Numbered from the stretch's first letter, positions 49,694 through 58,385 are shown. The stretch is 64,000 nucleotides of DNA from JAHEFU01 sp041395205 (GCA_041395205.1 JAWLAZ010000001.1:372001-436000); one strand, 5' to 3'. Made by a program: numbers and translations. Notes: generated by a model from the sequence alone, not told the origin.

Positions 49694-51394
49694 TTGGACC
49701 AGACACAGAGTTTCGTTAGCTTCATCTCCTGGGTGAGCAATCCCCTGACCCAGATGATGCTGGCTCCGCTGCTGGGCTGCCTGCTGATCTGCCTGCTGCC
49801 GAGGAAGCAGGTGCTGGCGATCAAGGTCGTGGCGCTGGTGTTCTCCCTGCTCAGCCTGCTGTTCGCCGTGCTGCTCGTGACCGGCCTGCCCGAGGGTGCG
49901 GTGAACTGGCAGCCCTACGCCGCCTATGAGAACACGGCTGACAACGTGCGCAACCTGCGGCCGCTGGGCCAGTACCTGCCCTTCCAGCCCGAGTTCCAGG
50001 GCTTCCAGTACCGCCAGGACATTGAGTGGATGTCAATCGGCATCGGCGAGAGCCGCAGTTTCAGCGTGCACTATGACGTCGGCATCGACGGGCTTTCCCT
50101 GCCGCTCGTGCTGCTGACCTGCGCGCTGCTGCCGCTGATCGTGATCTGGGGCTGGCACCGCCAGGAGCGCGTGCGTGAATTCCTGGCGCTGACCCTGTTC
50201 ATGCAGGTCGGCCTGATCGGCTCCTTCGTGGCCCTGGATTATGTGCTGCTCTACCTCTTCTGGGAATGGATGCTGATTCCGATGTACGTGCTGATCGGCG
50301 GCTGGGGCAAGGACCGCGAGAAGGCCGCACGTGCCGCGCTGCGCTTCTTCGTCTACACCATGGCCGGCTCGGTGTTCATGCTGCTCTCGCTGATCATGGC
50401 CAAGGTGATCTGCGCCGGTGTCTACAGCTTCCAGATCCCGGGCATGGCCGCCTTCCTGCTCAACGAGGGCTATACGAATGTGCATCCGTCCCTGAGGATG
50501 TTCGTGTTCATCGGCTTCCTGCTGGCCTTTGCGGTCAAGGCCCCGCTCTTCCCGCTGCATACCTGGCTGCCGCCTGCGCATACCCAGGCCCCGGCGGAGA
50601 TGTCGGTGATCCTCGCCGCAGTGATGCTCAAGAGCGGCACCTACGCCTTCCTGCGCGTGCTCTACTGGTCCTTCCCGGACATCGGCTATTCCGTCGGTCC
50701 GGTGATTGCCACCCTGGCGGTGGTCGGGATCATCTGGGGCGCGGCGATCACGCTCGTGCAGACCGACATCAAGCGCATGGTGGCCTACAGCTCGATCAGC
50801 CACATGGGCTTCATCCTGCTCGGCGTGAGCGCGATGAACCCGCTGGCAACCTCAGGCGCGATCTACCACATGGTGGGCCACGGCGTGATCATCACCACGC
50901 TGTTCCTGCTGGCGGACAGCATTGAGCGCCGCTACGGCACACGCAATGTGCATGAAATCACCGGGATGGCGGCGGCCTCACCGCTGCTCGCAGGCATGCT
51001 CTCGCTGGCGGCCTTCGCCGGGATGGGCTTCCCGGCCCTGGCCGGATTCTGGGGCGAGCTCTACAGCCTGCTCGGTGCCTTCGAGAACGGCCCGGTCTGG
51101 CAGACGGTGCTCGTCGGGGCGATGGACGGCAGCCGCTACCTGCAGATCCTCTCGGCCGTGGCAGTGATCGGTGTGCTCACGAGCGCGGTCTACATGATCA
51201 GCCTGCTGCAGCGTACGCTGCCCGGTGAAGCCCCCGAAAAGGCAGCTGGCCGCATGCCGCTGCGTGAAGCGCTGGTGCTGCTGCCGCTCGGCGCGGCGAT
51301 CCTGCTGCTGGGGATCTTCCCGAATGCGCTGCTGCGCATGAGCGTCGGCTATACCGCGCTGCTGGATTCCATCCACTCCTCGGGGCTCTACTGA
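49694..51394 (+). CDS. nuoM: NADH-quinone oxidoreductase-like antiporter subunit M
   Basis: A 566-residue protein with TTG start (GGGAGG upstream). Conserved ion-path residues are present: Glu in LFWEWMLIPMYVLIGGWG, Lys in FAVKAPLFPLHTWLPPAHTQAP, Lys in VMLKSGTYAFLR, the DIKRMVAYSSISHMGF helix, His in YHMVGHGVI, and Glu in AGFWGELYSLLGAF. It is the last gene of the locus; no nuoN follows, since plsY lies convergently with a 7-nt overlap of stops. nuoN may be elsewhere or absent. Confidence 0.93.
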   Translation: MDQTQSFVSFISWVSNPLTQMMLAPLLGCLLICLLPRKQVLAIKVVALVFSLLSLLFAVLLVTGLPEGAVNWQPYAAYENTADNVRNLRPLGQYLPFQPEFQGFQYRQDIEWMSIGIGESRSFSVHYDVGIDGLSLPLVLLTCALLPLIVIWGWHRQERVREFLALTLFMQVGLIGSFVALDYVLLYLFWEWMLIPMYVLIGGWGKDREKAARAALRFFVYTMAGSVFMLLSLIMAKVICAGVYSFQIPGMAAFLLNEGYTNVHPSLRMFVFIGFLLAFAVKAPLFPLHTWLPPAHTQAPAEMSVILAAVMLKSGTYAFLRVLYWSFPDIGYSVGPVIATLAVVGIIWGAAITLVQTDIKRMVAYSSISHMGFILLGVSAMNPLATSGAIYHMVGHGVIITTLFLLADSIERRYGTRNVHEITGMAAASPLLAGMLSLAAFAGMGFPALAGFWGELYSLLGAFENGPVWQTVLVGAMDGSRYLQILSAVAVIGVLTSAVYMISLLQRTLPGEAPEKAAGRMPLREALVLLPLGAAILLLGIFPNALLRMSVGYTALLDSIHSSGLY

Positions 51395-52059
51395 TCGGCT
51401 GCAGCGGCTCCGCCATCCTTGGCAGCCTTGCTGCGCCCTCTGCCGATGCGGCTTTCCGTTCCGTCAAGGATGCGGCGGATATTGCTGCGGTGCGTCCAGC
51501 TGACGAGCAGCGCCAGCGGGATTGCGAAGGCCATGCAGTGCCGCAGTTCGGGCACAGCGATGCTGACCGCGGCCACGGCCAGCCCGGCGAGGATGCTGCC
51601 CACGCTCACCATCCGCGTGGCAGCCAGGCCCAGCAGGAAGACCCCGAGCGGGACCAGCACCCAGAGCTGGTAGAGCGCGATCAGCACTCCGAGGCTGGTG
51701 GCCACGCCCTTGCCGCCCTTGAACTTCAGCCAGGGGGTGAAGGTATGTCCGAGGATTGCCGCAAGCCCGGTGATCAGCAGAAGCCAGTTGCTGCCGCTGA
51801 CGGTCAGGCCCGGCGGGTTGACCGTCGCCATCAGGCGCTGGGCCAGCAGCACGGGCAGCAGGCCCTTGGCTGTATCCAGCAGCAGTACCGTCAGGCCGGC
51901 CTTCCAGCCCATCACGCGCCAGACATTGGTCATGCCGATGTTGCCGCTGCCATGCCGGCGGATGTCCATTCCACCGAGTCTTGCGACGATCCAGCCGAAG
52001 GGCAGGGATCCGCTCAGGAACCCGGCCAGCGCCAGTATCGTCAGATAATAGAGGGGCAC
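51388..52059 (-). CDS. plsY: glycerol-3-phosphate acyltransferase PlsY
   Basis: A 223-residue integral membrane enzyme that transfers the acyl group from acyl-phosphate to glycerol-3-phosphate, the first step of phospholipid synthesis. Signatures: SGSLPFGWIVARLGGMDIRRHGSGNIGMTNVWRV (region 15-48), GHTFTPWLKFKGGKGVATSLG and HRSNIRRILDGTESRIG, with about five helices. The frame runs to 52233, but a TATACT box at 52071-52066 stands 6 nt before GTG 52059, giving VPLYYLTILALAGF as the expected N-terminus. The Lys/Ala-rich end (RGRSKAAKDGG) is an ordinary tail. Confidence 0.92.
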   Translation of the reverse strand: MPLYYLTILALAGFLSGSLPFGWIVARLGGMDIRRHGSGNIGMTNVWRVMGWKAGLTVLLLDTAKGLLPVLLAQRLMATVNPPGLTVSGSNWLLLITGLAAILGHTFTPWLKFKGGKGVATSLGVLIALYQLWVLVPLGVFLLGLAATRMVSVGSILAGLAVAAVSIAVPELRHCMAFAIPLALLVSWTHRSNIRRILDGTESRIGRGRSKAAKDGGAAAADQ

Positions 52060-52065
52060 GCGGGA

Positions 52066-52073
52066 AGTATACT
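52066..52073. promoter_or_regulatory. palindromic -10 box shared by plsY and the PP2C gene
   Basis: AGTATACT is its own reverse complement, so it offers TATACT on both strands: 6 nt before the plsY start on the minus strand, and about 38 nt before ATG 52112 on the plus strand. The two promoters cannot be used at the same time. Confidence 0.5.
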
Positions 52074-52111
52074 CGGTGTGGCCGGCGCTGCCCGGCCCAG
52101 GCAGGAAGCAG

Positions 52112-53701
52112 ATGTCTTGGAATCCATTCAGGCGCAGGGAAGAACATGTTGAGGCTGCAGACGCCCAGGCCGGCGCGCAGCCGGATGCGCGCATGCAGGG
52201 CGAGGATGATCCGACTGATCCGCTGATCAGCACCGCCGCCTACAGTGAAAGCTGCAGCCTGCTGCAGGACTGGGATGGGCTGCGGCTGGAAAGCGTCAGC
52301 ATCGGCGCTTCGTCCGTTCCGGCCTTCCTGAAGCTCAGCGCCAGCCGCGAATCCGCCCTGAGCAGCGCCCTGCCGGGAATCCTCACCGGCTGCGAGGCGC
52401 TCTGCGGTCTGCGGGACCTGCTGGCCGATGGCAACGCGGTGTTCAGTGCCGCACTCGAACCGGCGGGCCTGCCCATTGACGAATTCGAGACCGCGCTGCG
52501 CGAGGGCCGGATCAGCCTGCGGCCGCTGGACCTGCTGCTGGCCATGCGCGAGCTGGCGGTGTTCATGGCCCAGTGCAGCGGGCATGGCCTGAGCTGGCAA
52601 CCCGGTCGGGCGGGCCTGAGCTTCACGGAAGTACATGCTGCCGGCAGCGGACTGTCCCGCTGGCAACTGCGCTTCCTGGATTTCGGCGGCCTGCAGGAAG
52701 GCGCAGGCGCTGACCCCTCCGAGGTCCTGACCCTGCTCAGGCCGCTGGTGGATGCCGCCCTGGCAGGCAACCGGCTGTTGCCAACTGACAGCGGCGCTGA
52801 TCTGCTGGCACTGCTGGACAGGCTGGCGGGCGATGCGGATCTGGATGCGGCGGGTATCGCCGCGGGCATCAGCACGGCGCTGAACGGCCTCAGGCTCCAG
52901 GGGCTGGGCACGACCGACAACGGCATGCGCCGCCAGCACAATGAGGATGCCTGGCTGCTGGCGGATATCCGCCAGCACAGCGCCATCGGCTCCAGCCTGC
53001 AGCTTGCGGTGGTTGCCGACGGGATGGGCGGGCATGAAAGCGGGGAGATCGCCAGTTCGCTGAGCCTTGCGATGCTGCGCCAGCAGCTGCAGGTCTCGCT
53101 CACCGCACCGAGCACGCGCCCGGTGGACACGGCTGCGCTGCCGCGCCAGCTCGAAAGCATCATTCCCGGGATCAACCGCGCCCTGACTGACCGCAGTGCG
53201 ATGGAACAGGCGCTGGCCGGGATGGGCACCACGCTCTGCGGGATCGCAGTACTGTCCGGCAGCAGCACGCTCAGCACCGAGAGTGCGCTCGCAGCAGCAT
53301 TCTTCAATGTCGGTGACAGCCGCGCCTACCTCGTCAGCGGCCGGGAGCTGCTCCGCCTGACCCGCGACCACAGCTTCGTGCAGCAGCTCGTTGACAGCGG
53401 GGAGATCAATGCCGACGAGGCCTTTGACCATCCGCGCAAGAACGTGATCACACGCTGCCTCGGCGGCGACGGGCTGGAGATCCAGGCCGATGTCACGCCC
53501 TTTTGGCCCGGACCGGCCGAGCGGATCCTGATCTGCAGCGACGGCCTGAGTGATGCCCTGCGCGACCGGGAAATCGCCGCGGTGCTGGAACGGCATGCGG
53601 AGGATCCACTTCAGCTTGTGGCGCAGGCGCTCGTGGATGCTGCCAACGCCGCGGGCGGGCCTGACAACATCACCGTGCTGCTGCTGGACTGCCGGATCTA
53701 G
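52112..53701 (+). CDS. PP2C-type serine/threonine phosphatase with extra N-terminal domain
   Basis: From ATG 52112 (MSWNPFRRRE; AGGAAGC upstream) the protein has 529 residues. The C-terminal 275 residues are a PP2C domain that removes phosphate from Ser/Thr using two metal ions: TDNGMRRQHNEDAWLL, VVADGMGGHESGEIAS, FFNVGDSRAYLV, LTRDHSFVQQLVDSGEI, ILICSDGLSDAL and GGPDNITVLLLD. The aspartates of these motifs are all present. The first 240 residues are not recognised; short pieces (AMRELAVFMAQCSGHGLSWQ, WQLRFLDFGGLQEG) recall the C-lobe of a degenerate kinase, which is speculation. No partner Ser/Thr kinase is seen in the window. The stop overlaps that of the convergent lipoprotein gene by 4 nt (CTAG). 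Confidence 0.9.
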   Translation: MSWNPFRRREEHVEAADAQAGAQPDARMQGEDDPTDPLISTAAYSESCSLLQDWDGLRLESVSIGASSVPAFLKLSASRESALSSALPGILTGCEALCGLRDLLADGNAVFSAALEPAGLPIDEFETALREGRISLRPLDLLLAMRELAVFMAQCSGHGLSWQPGRAGLSFTEVHAAGSGLSRWQLRFLDFGGLQEGAGADPSEVLTLLRPLVDAALAGNRLLPTDSGADLLALLDRLAGDADLDAAGIAAGISTALNGLRLQGLGTTDNGMRRQHNEDAWLLADIRQHSAIGSSLQLAVVADGMGGHESGEIASSLSLAMLRQQLQVSLTAPSTRPVDTAALPRQLESIIPGINRALTDRSAMEQALAGMGTTLCGIAVLSGSSTLSTESALAAAFFNVGDSRAYLVSGRELLRLTRDHSFVQQLVDSGEINADEAFDHPRKNVITRCLGGDGLEIQADVTPFWPGPAERILICSDGLSDALRDREIAAVLERHAEDPLQLVAQALVDAANAAGGPDNITVLLLDCRI

Positions 53702-55368
53702 CTGCCGAACACGGAAATGGTGGAGCTGCCGGGGTCGCTGACGTAGAGGTAGCCCGTGGCCGGGTCATAGGCCAGCCCCCTCGGTCCCTCAGCCGCGAAT
53801 TCCACATTGAGCAGGCCCTCGCTGCCGAACTGGAAGCTGTACTCGCCTGAACTGTCGAACACGCTGACGCGCCGCTCGGGCGGTTCGCTGACGAACAGCC
53901 GCCCGAAGACATCCGCCACCACACTGTGCGGGCCGGTGAGAACACCGTTGCCAGACGGGCGGATCAGCTCGGAGGAGACGGCGAACTCGCTGTCAAGCAG
54001 CAGCACGCGGTCGTTGCCAGTGTCGGCAATTGCCATTCCGCCGTCCTCAAGCAGCAGGATGCCAGAAGCGCCGGAGAGCACGAGCTGTGGATCCAGCGGA
54101 TCCAGCGGGGCATCGAGGTAGACACCGAGCGGGGTGAAGCTCTGCAGCAGATTGCGAGTGCCGTCGAGGGTCACGATCCGCTCGCCGTCGGTGCAGATCC
54201 CGCGCAGGCTGCCGAACTCGCCCGGGTCATTGCCTGGCCCGCCGAACAGCGAGCGGTAGGCCAGCTCCGTGTTGAAGCGAAATACCTGGTTGTAGCCAGC
54301 GTCACAGATGTAGAGATCAGCATTGCCGGGGTCGATCGCCATGGCAACGGGCTCCAGCATGGGAGCCTTGCCCAGCCTGTCAATCCGGCGCTGCAGCCGT
54401 CCCTCCTCGTCGAAGACCAGCAGGGCCGGCTCGGCACTGTCGAGGGTCAGCAGCCGCCTGTTGTCAGTGTCAAACAGCAGGCTGTCCGGAGCCTCGAGCT
54501 GCGGACTGCTGATCCGCGCCAGCAGGTCGAAGTCCACCGCCGGGCTGACCAGCGCGGCTGACAGCTCGCTCTCGATGCCGTTGTCACGCAGGACAGTCAG
54601 GGCATATTCATACCCGCCGCTGGCAGGCAGGATGTCAGTCTGCCGGCCGGAGGGCAGCGCCTCGGTGTTGAGCTGGCTGAAGGATTCCGCGCCGGCTTCG
54701 CGGCGGTAGAGATTGAAGCCGGCGGCCGCGGGTACGCTGTCCCATTCCAGGTAGCGGATCATGCTCGTGGCTGCCAGCAGGCGCGGAGCCAGCGGGGCCG
54801 GCAGCGGATACTCCTCCGCCAGCGGGCCGTAGAGCGCATAGCGCCCGAAGTCCGAGATGCTGAAGCTGAGTGCCAGTCCGTCCTCCGCCAGGCTGGCACT
54901 GATTCCCGCCGGCTCATAGCGGCTGCTTGCGGCATTCCAGCGCTGCACATCGAGAGGCGTAGCTGCGGGCCAGGCCGTTGCCAGACTGAGCTCGAGCTCG
55001 ATGCTGCCATCCAGCACGGCGGGGACGAAGCGGCCATCCACCGCTGACACGGACGCCGCCTGGGCAGTCGCTTCCTCCGGTGCCGGCGGCTCCGGGGCAG
55101 GCACGCTGCCGCTGATCTCCAGAGCCAGAGCCAGCTCGCGGCCCTCCACGCCCGGCAGGCCGCGGTCCGCCTCACTGCGGTCGCGCAGTGCGATCTCCAC
55201 GGCCTCAGCCAGGCTGCCCGGCTGGATCAGCGCGGTGATCAGGCCGTTGTCACTCTGCACCCGCGTCAGGGTCTGCTCGTCAGGGCTGAACTGCACATAG
55301 CTCGAGCCGCCGCCGCAGCCCGTGAGCAGCAGGGCCAGCAGGGCCCACTGTTTACTGACTCCCCTCAT
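53698..55368 (-). CDS. lipoprotein with NHL-type beta-propeller
   Basis: A 556-residue protein starting MRGVSKQWALLALLLTGC (lipobox), with TAGGAGC before the ATG. Residues about 25-190 are beta-rich and unassigned. Residues about 195-275 (LEWDSVPAAAGFNLYRREAG) resemble a fibronectin type III domain. The rest is a six-bladed NHL-like propeller: LVFDEEGRLQRRID, VAMAIDPGNADLYICDAGYNQVFRF, GEFGSLRGICTDGERI, GGMAIADTGNDRVLLLD, HSVVADVFGRLFVSEPPERRVSVFD and GLAYDPATGYLYVSDPGSSTISVF. It lies 9 bp after fliL on the same strand, so it is probably cotranscribed with the motor genes, an unusual neighbour. Confidence 0.82.
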   Translation of the reverse strand: MRGVSKQWALLALLLTGCGGGSSYVQFSPDEQTLTRVQSDNGLITALIQPGSLAEAVEIALRDRSEADRGLPGVEGRELALALEISGSVPAPEPPAPEEATAQAASVSAVDGRFVPAVLDGSIELELSLATAWPAATPLDVQRWNAASSRYEPAGISASLAEDGLALSFSISDFGRYALYGPLAEEYPLPAPLAPRLLAATSMIRYLEWDSVPAAAGFNLYRREAGAESFSQLNTEALPSGRQTDILPASGGYEYALTVLRDNGIESELSAALVSPAVDFDLLARISSPQLEAPDSLLFDTDNRRLLTLDSAEPALLVFDEEGRLQRRIDRLGKAPMLEPVAMAIDPGNADLYICDAGYNQVFRFNTELAYRSLFGGPGNDPGEFGSLRGICTDGERIVTLDGTRNLLQSFTPLGVYLDAPLDPLDPQLVLSGASGILLLEDGGMAIADTGNDRVLLLDSEFAVSSELIRPSGNGVLTGPHSVVADVFGRLFVSEPPERRVSVFDSSGEYSFQFGSEGLLNVEFAAEGPRGLAYDPATGYLYVSDPGSSTISVFGS

Positions 55369-55377
55369 CCGCTGCTC

Positions 55378-56295
55378 CTAGGAACTGACGATGCTCGGCA
55401 GCAGCACCTCGGTCACGCGGCCGTACTGCTCACCGATGATGTCATTGATCTTGATGCGGATGTTGTCCTTGAACAGGTCCTTGCCGCTGGGGCGGATGAA
55501 GTCCTCAGAGAGCGTACGCGCGATCTCGTCAATGATCATGTCGCGGATGCGCGAGTCATTCTCCATCAGCATGTTCTCCATCAGGGAGCGCGGCTTGGCC
55601 GGCAGCTCGGGCATCTCCGGAGGCGGAGCCTCCTTCGGCGCACCGTGCATCGCGGGCACGACCTCCGTTCCACTGTTGCCATCCTCCACCGCGGCCACGA
55701 CCTCAACCGCGTCCTCCGCCACCGGCAGCGCGTCATCGGCACCGGCATCCGGCGGCAGGGCGGCATGCCCGCCCTTCTCGCCGTCCTTGGGGTTGCCATG
55801 TTCATCGAGCCCGAGCTGGTAGTTGCGGTAGAGCGTGACACCCTCGTCATACTTGTCCATCATCGCCTCGTAGACCTCCCATTCATGGCGGTCATAGAGG
55901 CTCTCGAGCTCGAGGATCACACCCATCTTCACGAACTTGTTGTCAGCGGTATTGGCGGTGAAGTCGCCGAGCTCGTAGAGCACGCCCTCGGCCGGCACGA
56001 CGTAGTTGCCTGCGCCCTCCTCACCATGCTCGCCGTGTTCGGCGTCGGCATGCATCTCGCCCTCGCCGTGCTCCTCGCCGGGCACGGCCATCGTGCCGCC
56101 TTCCTCCAGCCGGGACTTGAGTCCGTTCAGCTGCAGGAACAGCAGTGCACTGAAGGCGATCGCGCCCACGGCCACCGCCAGCGAGACGATCACGAGGATC
56201 GGCGGCTTGGCCCCGCCACCACCTGCGGCCTTCTTTTTCTTTGCAGGCTTGCCTTCCTGCACCTCATCAACATCAATCGCCTGGTTGTCAGCCAT
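55378..56295 (-). CDS. fliL: flagellar basal body-associated protein FliL, enlarged
   Basis: A 305-residue protein (FliL is normally 150-180). A cytoplasmic Lys-rich N-terminus is followed by one membrane helix (PPILVIVSLAVAVGAIAFSALLFL) and the periplasmic FliL domain: YELGDFTANTADNKFVKMGVILELES and, at the end, MIIDEIARTLSEDFIRPSGKDLFKDNIRIKINDII (both regions typical). Between the two conserved parts is an insertion of about 100 residues rich in Pro, Ala, Glu and Gly (PDAGADDALPVAEDAVEVVA), and a His/Glu-rich linker (EEHGEGEMHADAEHGEHGEE) follows the helix. FliL supports the stator ring around MotAB. AGGGAAGC precedes the ATG. Confidence 0.85.
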   Translation of the reverse strand: MADNQAIDVDEVQEGKPAKKKKAAGGGGAKPPILVIVSLAVAVGAIAFSALLFLQLNGLKSRLEEGGTMAVPGEEHGEGEMHADAEHGEHGEEGAGNYVVPAEGVLYELGDFTANTADNKFVKMGVILELESLYDRHEWEVYEAMMDKYDEGVTLYRNYQLGLDEHGNPKDGEKGGHAALPPDAGADDALPVAEDAVEVVAAVEDGNSGTEVVPAMHGAPKEAPPPEMPELPAKPRSLMENMLMENDSRIRDMIIDEIARTLSEDFIRPSGKDLFKDNIRIKINDIIGEQYGRVTEVLLPSIVSS

Positions 56296-56366
56296 CTGCT
56301 TCCCTCTCTTCGGGACTTGTACTCAACACTACCTGTTTCTATAACGCGGCCCCGCCGACTTGCGGT

Positions 56367-56654
56367 CTATTTGGGGCCCGGCTTGTAGCCGTGGAATTCC
56401 TGGAGGGTCTCGTAGTCGAGGATGTAGACCCGGTTCTCGCGCTTGATCGCATTCCTGTACTTCGGCGTGTTCGGCCAGTACAGGTGCCGGCTGCTGTCGG
56501 CGACATAGCGGTAGTCGTCAATGGCAACATGTGAGTTGCTGGCGACGTCCATGAAATTCTGGCCAAACCCGTTCTCACCGCGCGGGCAGCCGCAGAGCAG
56601 CAGGCAGATCATGCCCGTTGCCAGCCGGCGCAGGAGGAGGGGAGTCCACCGCAT
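56367..56654 (-). CDS. small lipoprotein in the motor operon, unrecognised
   Basis: A 95-residue protein with a lipoprotein signal ending CLLLCGC at about residue 23. The mature part of 72 residues is Tyr/Asn-rich (SNSHVAIDDYRYVADSSRHLYWP, YRNAIKRENRVYILDYETLQEFHGYKPG). Its ATG is one nucleotide after the motB stop, so it is translated with the stator genes. It could be a periplasmic accessory of the motor, but I know no family. fliL starts 71 bp downstream. Confidence 0.7.
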   Translation of the reverse strand: MRWTPLLLRRLATGMICLLLCGCPRGENGFGQNFMDVASNSHVAIDDYRYVADSSRHLYWPNTPKYRNAIKRENRVYILDYETLQEFHGYKPGPK

Positions 56655-56655
56655 C

Positions 56656-57585
56656 TCAGTGCCCCGCTCCGCTACCGCCCACCGGCAGGCCCGGATTGAG
56701 CTGCGGTCCGACCAGCTGCTGCGGATCAGCTTCGGGTGCCTCAGTGTCCGAGCCGTAGGCCCGGCGGATCACGATCTCCACGCGGCGGTTGGCATTGCGG
56801 CCCGCGTCCGTGGCATTGCTTGCCAGCGGCCGGGTGTCGGCATAGCCCGCCACGCTCACACGCTCCCGCGCCAGTCCTCCGGCGATCAGCTGGCGGGCCA
56901 CGCTCGCGGCACGGGCCGCCGAGAGCTCCCAGTTGCTGGGATACTGCGCGCTGGCAATCGGCCGGTCGTCGGTATGCCCGAGAATCTCGATGTCATTCGG
57001 CAGCCGGTTGAGCTCGCGCCCCAGTTCACCCAGCACCTCGCGGAACACCGGCGTCATCTGGGCCGAGCCGCTGCCGAACAGCAGGCGGTCGTCGCGGAAG
57101 GTGAGCACGATGCCCTGCTCGGTGAAGCGCATCGCCACGCGCTCGTCATGCTCAATGCCCTGCATCAGCTGCTCGCCCTCGCTGCGCGCCTCATTCTCCA
57201 GCAGGTCGCGCAGCTTCTCCAGCAGGCCATGCCCGTTCTCCTCGCCCTCCATCACGCGGCGGAAGCGGAAGATCTGGATCGGCGTCTGGTGCTCGGGAAA
57301 GAGGATGGATGGCGACTCGCCGCCGGAGGTCGTACCGAGATCCAGCGGGGTCGTGCTGGCATCCTCGCCGATGCTCTCATCCGGCTCGAGCGTGGTGCTC
57401 TTGGAGGTGGCTCCCATGCCGTTGGACATGCTCTCGGCCAGGGCCTTGAACTTCTCCAGCTCGATGTTGCTCATCGAGAACAGGATGATGAACACCACCG
57501 TCAGCAGCGTGATCATGTCCGCGTAGCTGATCAGCCAGCGCTCATCGCCGCCCTCATTTCCGCTCGGTGCCTGGGGAATGTACAA
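56656..57585 (-). CDS. motB: flagellar motor stator protein MotB
   Basis: A 309-residue protein with TTG start (AAAGGA upstream). The single membrane helix WLISYADMITLLTVVFIILFSM (residues 17-38) holds the ion-binding aspartate in YADM. A linker of about 120 residues leads to the OmpA-like peptidoglycan-binding domain: DIEILGHTDDRPIASAQYPSNWELSAARAASVARQLI and RVSVAGYADTRPLASN, NANRRVEIVI. With MotA it forms the stator that converts ion flow to torque, so the organism is flagellated. The gene is 26 bp after motA. Confidence 0.93.
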   Translation of the reverse strand: MYIPQAPSGNEGGDERWLISYADMITLLTVVFIILFSMSNIELEKFKALAESMSNGMGATSKSTTLEPDESIGEDASTTPLDLGTTSGGESPSILFPEHQTPIQIFRFRRVMEGEENGHGLLEKLRDLLENEARSEGEQLMQGIEHDERVAMRFTEQGIVLTFRDDRLLFGSGSAQMTPVFREVLGELGRELNRLPNDIEILGHTDDRPIASAQYPSNWELSAARAASVARQLIAGGLARERVSVAGYADTRPLASNATDAGRNANRRVEIVIRRAYGSDTEAPEADPQQLVGPQLNPGLPVGGSGAGH

Positions 57586-57611
57586 GTGCTTGTCCTTTCA
57601 GGAGGCCCTGA

Positions 57612-58385
57612 TCAGCCTTCCTGCTTCACGTGCGCGCGTTCCTTGGGAGGCAGGAAGGCCGCGAGCTTCTCCTGCACGATGCGCGGGTTGTCACCGGCCT
57701 GGATCGAGAGGATGCCCTCCACCATGATCTCGCGCACGAGCACCTCCTCCTTGCTGGCATTCTTGAGCTTGCTGGCCCAGGGCAGGAACAGCGCGTTGGC
57801 ACTGCCCACGCCGTAGAGCGTGGCGATGAAGGCCGCGGCCACCATCGGTCCGAGGCTGCCCGGGTCGGAAAGGTTTGACAGCACGAGCACGAGGCCCATC
57901 ACGGTTCCGACGATCCCGAAGGTCGGCGTGAAGCCGGCCATGGTCTCGAGGTAGGCGGCCCCGACGTGGTGGCGCTCCTCCACGAACTTGATGTCCGTAT
58001 GCAGGATGTCCTTCACCAGTTCGGTGTCGTTGCCATCGATCACGAGCTGCAGGCCGTTGCGCAGGAAGGGATCCGTCTCATTGTTGGCATCCTCCTCCAG
58101 CACCAGCAGGCCCTCGCGGCGCACCTTCTCGGAGAATTCCACGAACTTCTTGATGACGGGCACCGGGTCCAGCTTCGGGCGCATGTAGCACTGCAGGATC
58201 ACCTTCCAGAGGTTGATCGATGAGCCGAGCGGGAAGGCCACCATCGTGGCTCCGCCGGCCCCGCCGAACACGATGCTGGCGGCGCTGATGGCAATCAGCT
58301 GCGTCGGCGTGCCGCCTTCGATCGTGAAGCCGGCGAAGACCCCGCCGAGGCAGATCAGAATTCCGACGATACTTGCGAGATCCAT
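57612..58385 (-). CDS. motA: flagellar motor stator protein MotA
   Basis: A 257-residue protein from ATG 58385 (MDLASIVGILICLGGVFAGF); a GTG at 58412 is possible. Four membrane helices are seen (SIVGILICLGGVFAGFTI, LIAISAASIVFGGAGGATMVAF, PTFGIVGTVMGLVLVLSNL and GPMVAAAFIATLYGVGSANALFLPWASKLK) with the cytoplasmic domain between helices 2 and 3. The conserved prolines (FTPTFGIVG and LFLPWA) and Glu/Arg of the rotor interface are present. A TATAGG box on the minus strand overlaps the plus-strand TATACT at 58450. Confidence 0.93.
   Translation of the reverse strand: MDLASIVGILICLGGVFAGFTIEGGTPTQLIAISAASIVFGGAGGATMVAFPLGSSINLWKVILQCYMRPKLDPVPVIKKFVEFSEKVRREGLLVLEEDANNETDPFLRNGLQLVIDGNDTELVKDILHTDIKFVEERHHVGAAYLETMAGFTPTFGIVGTVMGLVLVLSNLSDPGSLGPMVAAAFIATLYGVGSANALFLPWASKLKNASKEEVLVREIMVEGILSIQAGDNPRIVQEKLAAFLPPKERAHVKQEG

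Noticed and set aside
49694..51394. NuoM as a hydrogenase-4 or Mrp antiporter subunit instead of Nuo
   Set aside because: It is in one operon with nuoC-D-H-J-K-L, in standard order, and NuoD lacks the NiFe cysteines; no mrp genes are present.
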